From Paratinospora sagittata (lineage: Eukaryota; Streptophyta; Magnoliopsida; Ranunculales; Menispermaceae): a stretch of 64,000 nt of DNA. Made by a program: the position numbers and the translations under genes. Of the stretch, positions 51,755 to 62,802 are shown piece after piece. Position 1 is the stretch's first letter; each line of letters opens with the position of its first letter. The notes below the pieces were generated by a model. That model ran no database searches. It worked only from the letters and a program-made list of their open reading frames with translations, and was not told the origin of the DNA. Location: positions 23,576,288 through 23,640,287 of the forward strand of contig CM069605.1 in NCBI GenBank assembly GCA_035771175.1, given 5' to 3'.

Positions 51755-52305
51755 AGAAAAGTGATTCCAGTGAGAAAATTTCCTCTTTCCAATCTTGTTT
51801 CTCACCTTATTCATGTTCTTGATCCTGCAGTAGAAAAAAAAAAAAACAAAAAAAACAAAAAAAAAACAAAAAGTAGAAAAGTGATTCCAGTAAGAAAATT
51901 TCCTCTTTTCAATCGTGTTTCTCACCTTATTCATGTTCTTGATCCTGCAGTAGAAAAAAAAAAAAAAACAAAAAAAAAAAAAAACAAAAAGTAGAAAAGT
52001 GATTCCAGTAAGAAAATTTCCTCTTTTCAATCGTGTTTCTCACCTTATTCATGTTCTTGATCTTTTGATGAGTTTTGGTTGTTTCTCATTTTTGAATTGC
52101 CACTAGATTATTTTGAATTAGTTTCTTGAAGTTTGATTAAGAACTAAAGGAGACACAAAAGAGTGGAAAAAGGCAAGAGTGTGTGAGACCATAAGAGGGT
52201 AAAAGCCGTTTAGAGTGAAAACACGAGTGCAAGTGTATCAAATTCTTGAGTGAAAAGTGAGGGAGTGCTTGTGAGGATTCTAACCTTGTTTTGCAGATTT
52301 TAAAT
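51660..52305 (+). other. Untranslated leader of the retroelement
   Basis: 646 bp between the primer-binding site and the Gag-Pol ATG. The first 400 bp hold three A-rich tandem repeats (separate entry). The rest is unique and contains no substantial ATG-started ORF. A pyrimidine-rich stretch ending CTTGTTTTGCAG at 52285-52296 resembles a splice acceptor, 9 bp before the ATG. GGTGACG at about 51544 in U5 is a conceivable donor. Splicing is only a possibility. Confidence 0.7.
51714..52058 (+). repeat. Three A-rich tandem repeats in the leader
   Basis: Units at 51714-51820 (107 bp), 51821-51940 (120 bp) and 51941-52058 (118 bp). Each starts GATCCTGCAGTA, runs through a poly-A or A-with-C tract (27 uninterrupted A at 51725-51751 in the first), then GTGATTCCAG and TTTCTCACCTTATTC. 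A partial fourth start (GATCTTTTG) follows. Length differences lie mainly in the A tracts, as expected from replication or reverse-transcription slippage. Confidence 0.9.
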
Positions 52306-55300
52306 ATGTCCAATAATCAAGAAGAAGATACAACCAAAGAAGTTCGACAACCTGCAGTTCCAAACCTCCAAATGCAAGCGTTATTAGGGGAGATGAGGCG
52401 TATGTTGCGGAATGAATTAGAACCTATTCATGAGAGGTTGGATAGAGTAGAAGCGGGAACTCCTAGGGAACAACAACAAGGCATCCGCAACAGGCAGCAA
52501 GGTGGGCGTGTTCCGTGGCGGAATGTTGAGGAAGAGGCCGAGTTGGAGCAGTTTGATGAGCCATATTTGAACCGTGGCAGGTTTGAGCGTGGGAATGGGA
52601 ATCGAGAAGCTTGGATGGGTAGGCCTTGGAGAGATAATGATTTAGGAAACATAAAGATTAAAATCCCATCTTTTCAAGGTAAAAGTGATCCTGAAGTTTA
52701 TTTGGAGTGGGAAACTAAAATGGAGATGGTGTTTGATTGTCACACCTACTCGGAGATAAAGAAGGTTAAGTTGGCTTCAATTGAATTCACCGATTATGCC
52801 ATTGTTTGGTGGGATCAATTACTGATTAATAGGAGAAGGAATAGAGAGCCACCCGTGGACACTTGGGAGGAGATGAAAATGCTTATGAGGAAGCGTTTTG
52901 TACCCAGCCACTATTATAGGGGATTGTATCAAAAGTTGCATAGGTTAAATCAAGGTTCCAGGAGTGTGGAAGAATATTACAAGGAGATGGAAGTAGCTAT
53001 GATCCGGGCTAATGTAGAAGAGGACCGGGAAGCCACCATGGCTCGGTTTTTGCACGGTTTAAATCATGAGATTGCGGATATAGTCGAGATGCAGCACTAT
53101 GTTGAGTTGACAGATATGGTGCATCAAGCCATAAAGGTGGAGGCACAGTTCAAACGAAAGGGATTGGCTAGGAGGGGACAACCTATGGCTACCACCAGCC
53201 CATGGAGGACAGCTCAAAAAAGGGACGATCAGCTACAAAATAAGCCCAAATTTGAACCCTCTACGACTGCCAAACCAACGACCGCTGCTACTTCAGGTAA
53301 CACTGAAACTTCAAATTCTAAAACACGTGATATTAAGTGTTTTAAATGTCAGGGGCGGGGGCATATAGCCAGCCAATGTGTAAACAAAAGGGTGATGGTG
53401 ATAAACGCCCAAGGAGAGCTTGAGTCGGAGAATGAGGAAGAAGTAGATGATGCTGACATGCCACCTTTGGAGGATGCCGATGATGAGCAAAATGCTGTGG
53501 TTGGCGGTTTATTGGTAGCAAGGCGAGTTCTCAATGTGCAAGTTAAGGAGGAAGAAAGTAACCAAAGGGAGAACTTGTTTCATACTCGATGCTTTGTAAA
53601 CAACAAAGTTTGCAGTGTCATTATCGATGGAGGGAGTTGCACAAACGTAGCCAGCACTTATTTGGTGGAGAAATTGGCCTTAACTACCTTGAAACATCCT
53701 CACCCTTATCGGCTTCAGTGGCTGAATGACTGTGGCGAAATCAAGGTAACAAGGCAAGTGTTGGTTGCATTATCCATTGGTAAATATGAGGATGAGGTGC
53801 TTTGTGATGTGGTTCCTATGCATGCATGCCATTTATTGTTGGGAAGACCGTGGCAGTATGATAAGAGGGCTAAGCATGATGGATTCACAAATAGGCATTC
53901 TTTCACTCATAAAGGGCAGCCTATTATTCCTGTGCCATTGGCTCCAAAACAAGTCAGGGAGGACCAATTAAAGTTGCAAAGCTCAAATGAAAAAAAGAAA
54001 GAAAAAGAAATAAAGGCCGAAATTGAGAAAAAAAAGAGAGAGAAAAACATTGATCAGAGAGAAAAAGAAAAAGAGGGGATTTCAGCCATAGTGAGAGCAA
54101 GAGAGGAAAAATTCAATTGCATTGCAAAAAAAAGTGAGATCAAGAGAGCATTATTTTCACACCAGCCCCTTATTGTACTCTTGTACAAGGAGGCTCTTTT
54201 ATGTACTAATGATCTCGTCGGTGCTTTGCCGAGCGTTATTGTTTCTCTTTTGCAGGAGTTTGAAGATGTCCTTCCTGAAGAAGTACCTTATGGATTACCT
54301 CCAATCCGAGGGATTGAACATCAAATTGATTTCATACCAGGTGCATCAATTCCAAACCGACCTGCTTATAGGAGTAATCCCGAGGAGACCAAGGAACTCC
54401 AAAGGCAAGTAGGTGAATTATTGGAGAAGGGGTATGTACGTGAAAGCATGAGTCCTTGTGCAGTTCCGGTGCTGTTAGTTCCAAAGAAGGATGGAACATG
54501 GAGGATGTGTGTTGACTGCCGAGCCATCAACAACATAACGGTAAAGTATCGCCATCCCATTCCTAGATTAGACGATATGCTGGATGAATTGCATGGTTCT
54601 TGTGTCTTTACAAAAATTGATCTTAAGAGTGGATATCATCAGATTAGGATGAAGGAAGGTGATGAATGGAAAACTGCTTTTAAGACTAAATATGGTTTGT
54701 ATGAGTGGTTAGTGATGCCTTTCGGTTTAACTAATGCTCCGAGCACATTTATGCGTTTAATGAACCATGTTTTGCGTGCATTTATTGGCAAATTCGTCGT
54801 TGTGTATTTTGATGATATCCTAATTTATAGCAAAAACTTGGAAGAACATGTATTGCATTTGAAATCTGTTTTGGAAATTCTAAGGACAGAAAAGTTGTTT
54901 GCTAATCTCAAGAAGTGCACCTTTTGCACAGATAAACTTGTGTTTCTTGGTTTTGTTGTTAGTAAGAGAGGAATTGAGGTGGACGAGCAAAAGGTTAAGG
55001 CAATCCAAGAGTGGCCAACGCCTACAACAATCAGCCAAGTGAGGAGTTTCCATGGCTTAGCTAGCTTCTATAGACGGTTTGTGCGTGATTTTAGTAGCTT
55101 AGCCTCACCTCTTACTGAAGTCATCAAGAAAAATGTGCCGTTTAAGTGGGGGAAAGAACAAGAAAAGGCATTTAATCTGATCAAAGAAAAGTTAACTAAT
55201 GCACCTTTGCTTGTTTTACCTAACTTTGCTAAAACTTTTGAAATTGAGTGTGATGCTTCAGGTATAGGTATTGGAGCTGTTTTGATGCAAGAAGGTCGTC

Positions 55301-57093
55301 CAATTGCTTATTTCAGTGAAAAGTTGAGTGGGGCAGCCCTAAATTACCCTACTTATGATAAGGAGATGTACGCCTTGATAAGGGCTTTGGAAAATTGGCA
55401 GCACTATCTATGGCCAAAGGAATTCGTGATTCACACAGATCATGAATCTTTGAAGCATTTGAAAGGACAGCAAAAGTTGAACAGACGCCATGCCAAGTGG
55501 GTGGAATTCATTGAAACATTTCCTTATGTGATCAGATACAAGCAAGGTAAGGAAAATGTGGTGGCTGACGCATTGTCCCGAAGGTATGCTTTACTTTCCA
55601 TTTTAGATACAAAATTGCTTGGTTTTGAATACATTAAGGATTTGTATGCACAAGATTCTGAATTTGGTGAAGTGTTCAATGCATGTGAAAAAGTGGCGTT
55701 TGGTAAGTTTTATAGGCATGATGGATTTTTGTTTCGGGAAAATAAACTGTGTGTGCCTATGTGTTCTTTGCGTGAATTGTTTGTGAGAGAAGCTCATGGT
55801 GGTGGTTTGATGGGTCATTTTGGTGTAGCTAAGACATTCGGAATTTTGCATGATCATTTTTTTTGGCCTCATATGAAACGTGATGTGGAAAGAATCTGTG
55901 AGAAGTGTATCACGTGTAAACAGGCCAAGTCTAAGTTGAAACCCCATGGTTTGTACACCCCTTTGCCAATACCTAGTGAACCTTGGACTGATATTTCTAT
56001 GGATTTTGTTTTGGGATTACCTAGGACTAAGAGGGGGAGAGATTCAGTTTTTGTGGTGGTAGATAGATTTTCCAAGATGGCACACTTCATTGCATGTCAT
56101 AAAACTGATGATGCATCACATATAGCTGATTTGTTCTTCAAAGAAATTGTTAGGTTACATGGCATGCCTAGGACCATTGTTTCTGATAGGGATGCAAGGT
56201 TTTTGAGTTACTTTTGGAAGACTTTGTGGGGAAAGTTGGGAACCAAGTTATTGTTTTCTACTACTTGTCATCCACAAACGGATGGTCAAACTGAAGTAGT
56301 GAATAGAACACTGTCTTCCTTGTTACGTGCTATCATTAAAAAGAACTTGAAAACATGGGAAGATTGTTTGCCACATGTTGAATTTGCTTATAATCGAAGT
56401 ATTCATTCTGCAACTAAATTTTCACCAATTGAAATGGTTTATGGTTTTAACCCATTGTCACCTTTGGATTTAACTTCTTTACCTTTGAGTGAACGTGTAA
56501 ACTTAGATGGCAAAAAGAAGGCAGAATTTGTAAAGATGATTCATGAAAAGGCACGGTTGAACATTGAAAGGAGGACTAAACAATATGTTCAACAAGCCAA
56601 CAAGGGACGCAAGAAGGTAGTGTTTGAACCCGGAGATTGGGTTTGGTTGCACTTAAGGAAGGACCGTTTTCCGGAGAAACAACGTTCAAAACTCCTACCT
56701 CGGGGTGACGGACCATTTCAAATACTGGAACGCATCAATGATAATGCCTACAAGCTTGACTTACCAGGTGAGTATGGTGTCAGTGCAAGCTTTAATGTCG
56801 CTGATTTATCTCCTTTTGATGTAGGTGACGATTTGAGGACAAATCCATCTCAAGAGGGGGAGAATGATGCAAACCAAGGAGCTGGACAAGTTGATCATAC
56901 ATTTGGGAATGTAGCACAAGACCCATTGTCACTTCCAAGTGGCCCAATTACAAGACTTAGAGCCAAACGTTTCAAGGAAGCACTAAATGGGCTAATCCAA
57001 GAGAATTGGGCTGATTCTAAGAAGACCAACATGGGCTCAAATAATAATCAAGGCTTGGTCCATGTCATTAAACCAATTGAAGAAGTTAATTAG
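52306..57093 (+). CDS. Gag-Pol polyprotein of a Ty3/gypsy retrotransposon (1595 aa, intact)
   Basis: One uninterrupted ORF encodes the capsid and all enzymes for reverse transcription and integration. I start at ATG 52306; the frame is open from 52291, but its first codon there is TTG. Residues from the ATG: Gag core ~115-285; CCHC zinc knuckle C345-C348-H353-C358; retropepsin-like protease ~425-520 with catalytic D441-G-G, not the common DSG/DTG, and HLLLG at 509-513; Lys/Glu-rich, probably helical linker ~562-607; RT ~690-890 with D772 and YFDD 834-837; RNase H ~975-1095 with D983, E1020, D1045; integrase with H1164, H1171, C1201, C1204, then D1233, D1294 and E1330 (35 residues between the last two) and GPF at 1469-1471. 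After GPY/F there is no clear chromodomain; a basic [21 protein letters not shown] segment begins at 1546. Residues ~1520-1595 are encoded inside the 3' LTR. No stop or frameshift separates Gag from Pol. All catalytic residues listed are present, so the copy could be functional. Expression is unknown. Confidence 0.95.
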   Translation: MSNNQEEDTTKEVRQPAVPNLQMQALLGEMRRMLRNELEPIHERLDRVEAGTPREQQQGIRNRQQGGRVPWRNVEEEAELEQFDEPYLNRGRFERGNGNREAWMGRPWRDNDLGNIKIKIPSFQGKSDPEVYLEWETKMEMVFDCHTYSEIKKVKLASIEFTDYAIVWWDQLLINRRRNREPPVDTWEEMKMLMRKRFVPSHYYRGLYQKLHRLNQGSRSVEEYYKEMEVAMIRANVEEDREATMARFLHGLNHEIADIVEMQHYVELTDMVHQAIKVEAQFKRKGLARRGQPMATTSPWRTAQKRDDQLQNKPKFEPSTTAKPTTAATSGNTETSNSKTRDIKCFKCQGRGHIASQCVNKRVMVINAQGELESENEEEVDDADMPPLEDADDEQNAVVGGLLVARRVLNVQVKEEESNQRENLFHTRCFVNNKVCSVIIDGGSCTNVASTYLVEKLALTTLKHPHPYRLQWLNDCGEIKVTRQVLVALSIGKYEDEVLCDVVPMHACHLLLGRPWQYDKRAKHDGFTNRHSFTHKGQPIIPVPLAPKQVREDQLKLQSSNEKKKEKEIKAEIEKKKREKNIDQREKEKEGISAIVRAREEKFNCIAKKSEIKRALFSHQPLIVLLYKEALLCTNDLVGALPSVIVSLLQEFEDVLPEEVPYGLPPIRGIEHQIDFIPGASIPNRPAYRSNPEETKELQRQVGELLEKGYVRESMSPCAVPVLLVPKKDGTWRMCVDCRAINNITVKYRHPIPRLDDMLDELHGSCVFTKIDLKSGYHQIRMKEGDEWKTAFKTKYGLYEWLVMPFGLTNAPSTFMRLMNHVLRAFIGKFVVVYFDDILIYSKNLEEHVLHLKSVLEILRTEKLFANLKKCTFCTDKLVFLGFVVSKRGIEVDEQKVKAIQEWPTPTTISQVRSFHGLASFYRRFVRDFSSLASPLTEVIKKNVPFKWGKEQEKAFNLIKEKLTNAPLLVLPNFAKTFEIECDASGIGIGAVLMQEGRPIAYFSEKLSGAALNYPTYDKEMYALIRALENWQHYLWPKEFVIHTDHESLKHLKGQQKLNRRHAKWVEFIETFPYVIRYKQGKENVVADALSRRYALLSILDTKLLGFEYIKDLYAQDSEFGEVFNACEKVAFGKFYRHDGFLFRENKLCVPMCSLRELFVREAHGGGLMGHFGVAKTFGILHDHFFWPHMKRDVERICEKCITCKQAKSKLKPHGLYTPLPIPSEPWTDISMDFVLGLPRTKRGRDSVFVVVDRFSKMAHFIACHKTDDASHIADLFFKEIVRLHGMPRTIVSDRDARFLSYFWKTLWGKLGTKLLFSTTCHPQTDGQTEVVNRTLSSLLRAIIKKNLKTWEDCLPHVEFAYNRSIHSATKFSPIEMVYGFNPLSPLDLTSLPLSERVNLDGKKKAEFVKMIHEKARLNIERRTKQYVQQANKGRKKVVFEPGDWVWLHLRKDRFPEKQRSKLLPRGDGPFQILERINDNAYKLDLPGEYGVSASFNVADLSPFDVGDDLRTNPSQEGENDANQGAGQVDHTFGNVAQDPLSLPSGPITRLRAKRFKEALNGLIQENWADSKKTNMGSNNNQGLVHVIKPIEEVN
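56851..56864 (+). other. Polypurine tract
   Basis: CAAGAGGGGGAGAA abuts the TG of the 3' LTR. This is the position of the plus-strand DNA primer in LTR retroelements. Here it lies inside the Gag-Pol reading frame because the ORF continues into the LTR. Confidence 0.88.
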
Positions 57094-57145
57094 TCCATGT
57101 CATCAAATACATTGAACTTAGTCAATTAGCTATTTTTGACTAAGT

Positions 57146-57339
57146 TTAGAAGTCCAAATCGACGGTTGGTATTTAGAAGTCCAAAGAAGCGGCTAGAATT
57201 CAAAAGAGGCGGCTAACCACCTTTAGAAGTCCAAATCGGCGGCTAGCTACCTTGAGAAGTCCAAAGAAGCGGCTAACCACCTTTAGAAGTCAAAAGAGGC
57301 GGCTGGTTACCTTAGAAGTCCAAATCGGCGGCTGGTTAT
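57146..57339 (+). repeat. U3 tandem subrepeat in the 3' LTR (about seven units)
   Basis: The same ~30-bp subrepeat as in the 5' LTR but 60 bp shorter: it lacks one AAAGAGGCGG/AAATCGGCGG pair. The flanking units are identical between the LTRs. Confidence 0.9.
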
Positions 57340-57387
57340 GTTTGAATTTAGTTATGGCTTTTCCTATTCTTGGAGGGTTGTTCCAAG

Positions 57388-57395
57388 TATAAATA
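57388..57395 (+). promoter_or_regulatory. TATA box of the 3' LTR
   Basis: The identical TATAAATA copy in the 3' LTR. If active it would drive transcription outward into the right-hand satellite segment. Confidence 0.65.
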
Positions 57396-57700
57396 GAGGG
57401 TAGCTCATATTTGAATAACACATTATGTTTTGAGATCAAGTTAATCTTGTGAGGTTTTGTGTCCTCTTTGTTCTTGAAAGAACTCTTGAACTTATCAAGT
57501 TATTCTTGTGGCGTTCAAACAACCAAACTTATCACCTTGATTGTTGAATCTTGGTGTGGCGTTTTCAATCCTTCGTAGTCTTGGTTTTCATCCGGTTAGG
57601 TGACGGGTCAAGGCTCAACCAATCTTGTCTAAACGATCATGGGGTTCTAATCCATCATTGTTATTGGGTTTCATCACAATTGTTGGTGGAGTTCATATCA

Positions 57701-57705
57701 AAAAT
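57701..57705. repeat. Target-site duplication, right copy (AAAAT)
   Basis: AAAAT directly follows the terminal CA of the 3' LTR and is followed by CATGTGTG, the rest of the satellite monomer. It is identical to the left copy. Confidence 0.95.
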
Positions 57706-58238
57706 CATGTGTGTTGTATTTTTGAAAATCAGAGAATGAGTGTTTTATAAAATTAGAAGTTGCAGGTTAAAGAGCAAGAGAGTACAAAACTATTTGAGTT
57801 TAAAACATTTTTCAATCTAAAGTTGTTTTGGGCGTGCGAGACAATGGGAATCATCTAGGTGTTAGTAGAAAATATTTCAATAAAGATAACCTTTCAAAAC
57901 TGTGTAAGGAATAGAAAAATCGAGCAAGCATAAGTGTCCAGATTTTTCTCGTCAGAAATATCAAATTTTTGTCTCAGACGTGGATAGCGCGCTATTGGGT
58001 TGTGTATCATGTTCTCTTTTAGCAGGCTATAGCAGGTCGATATACACAAACCCGTGAGCTCGAGTTTTTCAGACTTTCCGATAGCGTGTTATCAAGGCCT
58101 ATAGCGCGCTATTGCCCATCTCACTAAAAATGGAAAGATCACTGCAACAGCTTTATAAGGAGTTATCAGAGGGGATAACGCGCTGTAGATAATTTTCGAG
58201 AAAAACATATGTTTTATTATAGAACCCTATCAGCGTGC
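57701..58238. repeat. Satellite monomer M45, right part (538 bp)
   Basis: Starts with the duplicated AAAAT and continues the interrupted monomer: CTATTTGAGTTT, 10-bp segment present, CAGACTTT, degraded third palindrome. Left plus right parts minus the 5-bp duplication give 1147 bp, a normal long-form monomer. Confidence 0.95.
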
Positions 58239-59373
58239 TATCAACACTGATAGTGCGCTAGTGCCTTCTGGAAAATTTTGGCCAATTGCTGGATAGCCTT
58301 ATTTTTGAAAAATTTATATTTTGACACTTAAGAACCATTCCATTGACACAAAACATATTGCTATAAGATTAATAATTTTTAAATAATTCGCATCTCATTG
58401 AAATTATGATTAAAACCTTTCGAACATCATTTTTTCAAAATGAAATACTATATCGAAGTGATTTTGAAGACTTTGCAATTTTCAGAGTTTTAGTGCTGAG
58501 ATTGATCGAGATTTTACCCTACACACCAAAGATCAAACTAATGCATTAGACGTGAGATATGTCATCGTTCTTCGAGCTTGATCTTTTGTAGACTTCGAAA
58601 GCTATTGTTTGATGTGTTCTTGATGCAATACAGGTGATGTGTTCGTTTTTGATGTGTTATCTTTCCGAGACCACTTCATACACTTACAGTTTAAAACAAA
58701 GGATAGCCTCTGGAAATCTAAGCACAAAAGGAATAAAATGAAGAACTTGCTGAACAATGACGTTATCATCAAGACAGATTGCAATTTTGATTCAATACGA
58801 GGCTTCTTCTCTTGGAAAACTCTTTGGAAAGCTCAATCTAACTTGCAAAAATCATGTGTGTTGTATTTTTGAAAATCAGAGAATGAGTGTTTTATAAAAT
58901 TAGAAGTTGCAAGTTAAAGAGCAAGAGAGTACAAAACGATTTGAATTCAAAACATTGTTCAATCTAAAGTTGTTTTGGGCATGGGAATCATCTAGGTGTT
59001 AGTAGAAAATATTTCAATAAAGATAACCTTTCAAAACTGTGTAAGGAATTGAAAAATCGAGCAAGCATAAGTGTCCAGATTTTTCTCGTCAGAAATATCA
59101 AATTTTTGTCTCAGACGTGGATAGCGCGCTATTGGGTTGTGTATCATGTTCTCTTTTAGCAGGCTATAGCAGGTCGATATACACAAACCCGTGAGCTCGA
59201 GTTTTTCAGACTTTCCGATAGCGTGTTATCAAGGCCTATAGCGCGCTATTGCCCATCTCACTAAAAATGGAAAGATCACTGCAACAGCTTTATAAGGAGT
59301 TATCAGAGGGGATAGCGCTATAGATAATTTTCGAGAAAAACATATGTTTTATTTTAGAACCCTATCAGCGTGC
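58239..59373. repeat. Satellite monomer M46, 1135 bp
   Basis: A 2-bp deletion collapses the third palindrome (GATAGCGCTATAG near 59312). A at the three-allele site, CTCTGGAAATC, short form. Private TTGCTATAAG, TTCGCATCTC and TCAATACGAGG. Confidence 0.93.
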
Positions 59374-60520
59374 TATCAACACTGATAGTGCGCTAGTGCC
59401 TTCTGGAAAATTTTGGCCAATTGTTGGATAGCCTTATTTTTGAAAAATTTATATTTTGACACTTAAGAACCATTCCATTGACACAAAACATATTGATATA
59501 AGATTAATAATTTTTAAATAATTCGAATCTCATTGAAATTATGATTAAAACCTTTCGAACATCATTTTTTCAAAATGAAATACTATATCGAAGTGATTTT
59601 GAAGACTTTGCAATTTTCAGAGTTTTAGTGCTGAGATTGATCGAGATTTTACCCTACACACCAAAGATCAAACTAATGCATTAGACGTGAGATATGTCAT
59701 CGTTCTTCGAGCTTGATCTTTTGTAGACTTCGAAACCTATTGTTTGATGTGTTCTTGATGCAATACAGGTGATGTGTTCGTTTTTGATGTGTTATCTTTC
59801 CGAGACCACTTCGTACACTTACAGTTTAAAACAAAGGATAGCCTCTGCAAATCTAAGCACAAAAGGAATAAAATGAAGAACTTGCTCAACAATGACGTTA
59901 TCATCAAGACAGATTGCAATTTTGATTCAATTCGAGGCCTCTTCTCTTGGAAAACTCTTTGGAAAGCTCAATCTAGCTTGCAAAAATCATGTGTGTTGTA
60001 TTTTTGAAAATCAGAGAATGAGTGTTTTATAAAATTAGAAGTTGCAGGTTAAAGAGCAAGAGAGTACAAAACTATTTGAGTTTAAAACATTTTTCAATCT
60101 AAAGTTGTTTTCGGCGTGCGAGACAATGGGAATCTTCTAGGTGTTAGTAGAAAATATTTCAATACAGATAACCTTTCAAAACTGTGTAAGGAATAGAAAA
60201 ATCGAGCAAGCATAAGTGTCCAGATTTTTCTCGTCAGAAATATCAAATTTTTGTCTCAGACGTGGATAGCGCGCTATTGGGTTGTGTATCATGTTCTCTT
60301 TTAGCAGGCTATAGCAGGTCGATATACACAAACCCGTGAGCTCGAGTTTTTCAGACTTTCCGATAGCGTGTTATCAAGGCCTATAGCGCGCTATTGCCCA
60401 TCTCACTAAAAATGGAAAGATCACTGCAACAGCTTTATAAGGAGTTATCAGAGGGGATAGCGCGCTATAGATAATTTTCGAGAAAAACATATGTTTTATT
60501 TTAGAACCCTATCAGCGTGC
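59374..60520. repeat. Satellite monomer M47, 1147 bp, long form
   Basis: G at the three-allele site, TTGCTCAACAATG, TCTAGCTTG, CTATTTGAGTTT, perfect third palindrome. Private GAGGCCTCTTC, TTTTCGGCG, AATCTTCTAGG and AATACAGAT. Confidence 0.93.
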
Positions 60521-61667
60521 TATCAACACTGATAGTGCGCTAGTGCCTTCTGGAAAATTTTGGCCAATTGCTGGATAGCCTTATTTTTGAAAATTTTATA
60601 TTTTGACACTTAAGAACCATTCCATTGACACAAAACATATTGATATAAGATTAATAATTTTTAAATAATTCGAATCTCATTGAAATTATGATTAAAACCT
60701 TTCGAACATCATTTTTTCAAAATGAAATACTATATCGAAGTGATTTTGAAGACTTTGCAATTTTCAGAGTTTTAGTGCTGAGATTGATCGAGATTTTACC
60801 CTACACACCAAAGATCAAACTAATGCATTAGACGTGAGATATGTCATCGTTCTTCGAGCTTGATCTTTTGTAGACTTCGAAAGCTATTGTTTGATGTGTT
60901 CTTGATGCAATACAGGTGATCTGTTCGTTTTTGATGTGTTATCTTTCCGAGACCACTTCGTATACGTACAGTTTAAAACAAAGGATAGCCTCTGGAAATC
61001 TAAGCACAAAAGGAATAAAATGAAGAACTTGCCGAACAATGACGTTATCATCAAGACAGATTGCAATTTTGATTCAATTCGGGGCTTCTTCTCTTGGAAA
61101 ACTCTTTGGAAAGCTCAATCTAACTTGCAAAAATCATGTGTGTTGTATTTTTGAAAATCAGAGAATGAGTGTTTTATAAAATTAGAAGTTGCAGGTTAAA
61201 GAGCAAGAGAGTACAAAACGATTTGAATTCAAAACATTTTTCAATCTAAAGTTGTTTTGGGCGTGCGAGACAATGGGAATCATCTAGGTGTTAGTAGAAA
61301 ATATTTCAATAAAGATAACCTTGCAAAACTGTGTAAGGAATAGAAAAATCGAGCAAGCATAAGTGTCCAGATTTTTCTCGTCAGAAATATAAAATTTTTG
61401 TCTCAGACGTGGATAGCGCGCTATTGGGTTGTGTATCATGTTCTCTTTTAGCAGGCTATAGCAGGTCGATATACACCAACCCGTGAGCTCGAGTTTTTCA
61501 GACTTTCCGATAGCGTGTTATCAAGGCCTATAGCGCGCTATTGCCCATCTCACTAAAAATGGAAAGATCACTGCAACAGCTTTATAAGGAGTTATCAGAG
61601 GGGATAACGCGCTGTAGATAATTTTCGAGAAAAACATATGTTTTATTATAGAACCCTATCAGCGTGC
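60521..61667. repeat. Satellite monomer M48, 1147 bp, most diverged copy
   Basis: Carries many private changes: GTGATCTGTTCG, CGTATACGTACAG, TTGCCGAACAATG, TCGGGGCTTC, CCTTGCAAAAC and TACACCAACCC. AAATATAAAATTT is shared with M50. Long form with degraded third palindrome. Confidence 0.93.
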
Positions 61668-62802
61668 TATCAACACTGATAGTGCGCTAGTGCCTTCTGG
61701 AAAATTTTGGCCAATTGCTGGATAGCCTTATTTTTGAAAAATTTATATTTTGACACTTAAGAACCATTCCATTGACACAAAACATATTGATATAAGATTA
61801 ATAATTTTTAAATAATTCGAATCTCATTGAAATTATGATTAAAACCTTTCGAACATCATTTTTTCAAAATGAAATACTATATCGAAGTGATTTTGAAGAC
61901 TTTGCAATTTTCAGAGTTTTAGTGCTGAGATTGATCGAGATTTTACCCTACACACCAAAGATCAAACTAATGCATTAGACGTGAGATATGTCATCGTTCT
62001 TCGAGCTTGATCTTTTGTAGACTTCGAAAGCTATTGTTTGATGTGTTCTTGATGCAATACAGGTGATGTGTTCGTTTTTGATGTGTTATCTTTCCGAGAC
62101 CACTTCATACACTTACAGTTTAACACAAAGGATAGCCTCTGGAAATCTAAGCACAAAAGGAATAAAATGAAGAACTTGCTGAACAATGACGTTATCATCA
62201 AGACACATTGCAATTTTGATTCAATTCGAGGCTTCTTCTCTTGGAAAACTCTTTGGAAAGCTCAATCTAACTTGCAAAAATCATGTGTGTTGTATTTTTG
62301 AAAATCAGAGAATGAGTGTTTTATAAAATTAGAAGTTGCAAGTTAAAGAGCAAGAGAGTACAAAACGATTTGAATTCAAAACATTGTTCAATCTAAAGTT
62401 GTTTTGGGCATGGGAATCATCTAGGTGTTAGTAAAAAATATTTCAATAAAGATAACCTTTCAAAACTGTGTAAGGAATAGAAAAATCGAGCAAGCATAAG
62501 TGTCCAGACTTTTCTCGTCAGAAATATCAAATTTTTGTCTCAGACGTGGATAGCGCTATTGGGTTGTGTATCATGTTCTCTTTTAGCAGGCTATAGCAGG
62601 TCGATATACACAAACCCGTGAGCTCGAGTTTTTCAGACTTTCCGATAGCGTGTTATCAAGGCCTATAGCGCGCTATTGCCCATCTCACTAAAAATGGAAA
62701 GATCACTGCAACAGCTTTATAAGGAGTTATCAGAGGGGATAGCGCGCTATAGATAATTTTCGAGAAAAACATATGTTTTATTTTAGAACCCTATCAGCGT
62801 GC
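61668..62802. repeat. Satellite monomer M49, 1135 bp
   Basis: A 2-bp deletion collapses the first palindrome (GATAGCGCTATTGG near 62550). A at the three-allele site, CTCTGGAAATC, short form. Private TTTAACACAAAG, AGACACATTG and CCAGACTTTTC. Confidence 0.93.

Larger units (their letters stand above)
50753..57700 (+). mobile_element. Full-length Ty3/gypsy LTR retrotransposon (chromovirus-like, CRM clade suspected)
   Basis: A 6948-bp element with all parts in order: TG...CA LTRs, primer-binding site, leader, one intact Gag-Pol ORF, polypurine tract, 3' LTR and a perfect 5-bp duplication. The order protease, RT, RNase H, integrase places it in Ty3/gypsy (Metaviridae). The CRM assignment rests on three traits: initiator-Met primer site, an ORF that runs into the 3' LTR, and no recognisable classical chromodomain after GPY/F. 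A Reina-like or other chromovirus clade remains possible. It looks structurally autonomous and young, since the LTRs differ by only two substitutions plus two indels. Confidence 0.95.
56865..57700 (+). repeat. 3' LTR (836 bp)
   Basis: Starts right after the polypurine tract and ends in CA before the duplicated AAAAT. It contains the last ~76 Gag-Pol codons (to the stop ending at 57093), then seven U3 subrepeat units, a TATA box, and the R/U5 part. After the stop codon it holds no other gene. Confidence 0.96.

Noticed and set aside
51695..52030. Phe-rich minus-strand ORF and Lys-rich plus-strand ORFs over the leader repeats
   Set aside because: They are translations of the poly-A tracts in the A-rich repeats, with low complexity and no plausible product.
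52291..52305. Polyprotein start at 52291
   Set aside because: The codon there is TTG. The first ATG in frame is at 52306, so the five extra residues are not supported for a plant element.
52428..56090. Short minus-strand and alternative-frame ORFs inside Gag-Pol
   Set aside because: All lie within the intact polyprotein frame, none has a recognisable domain, and they are shadows of the coding strand.
57551..57739. 62-codon ORF spanning the 3' LTR end and the satellite
   Set aside because: It crosses the LTR/satellite junction at 57700 and is a chance frame.
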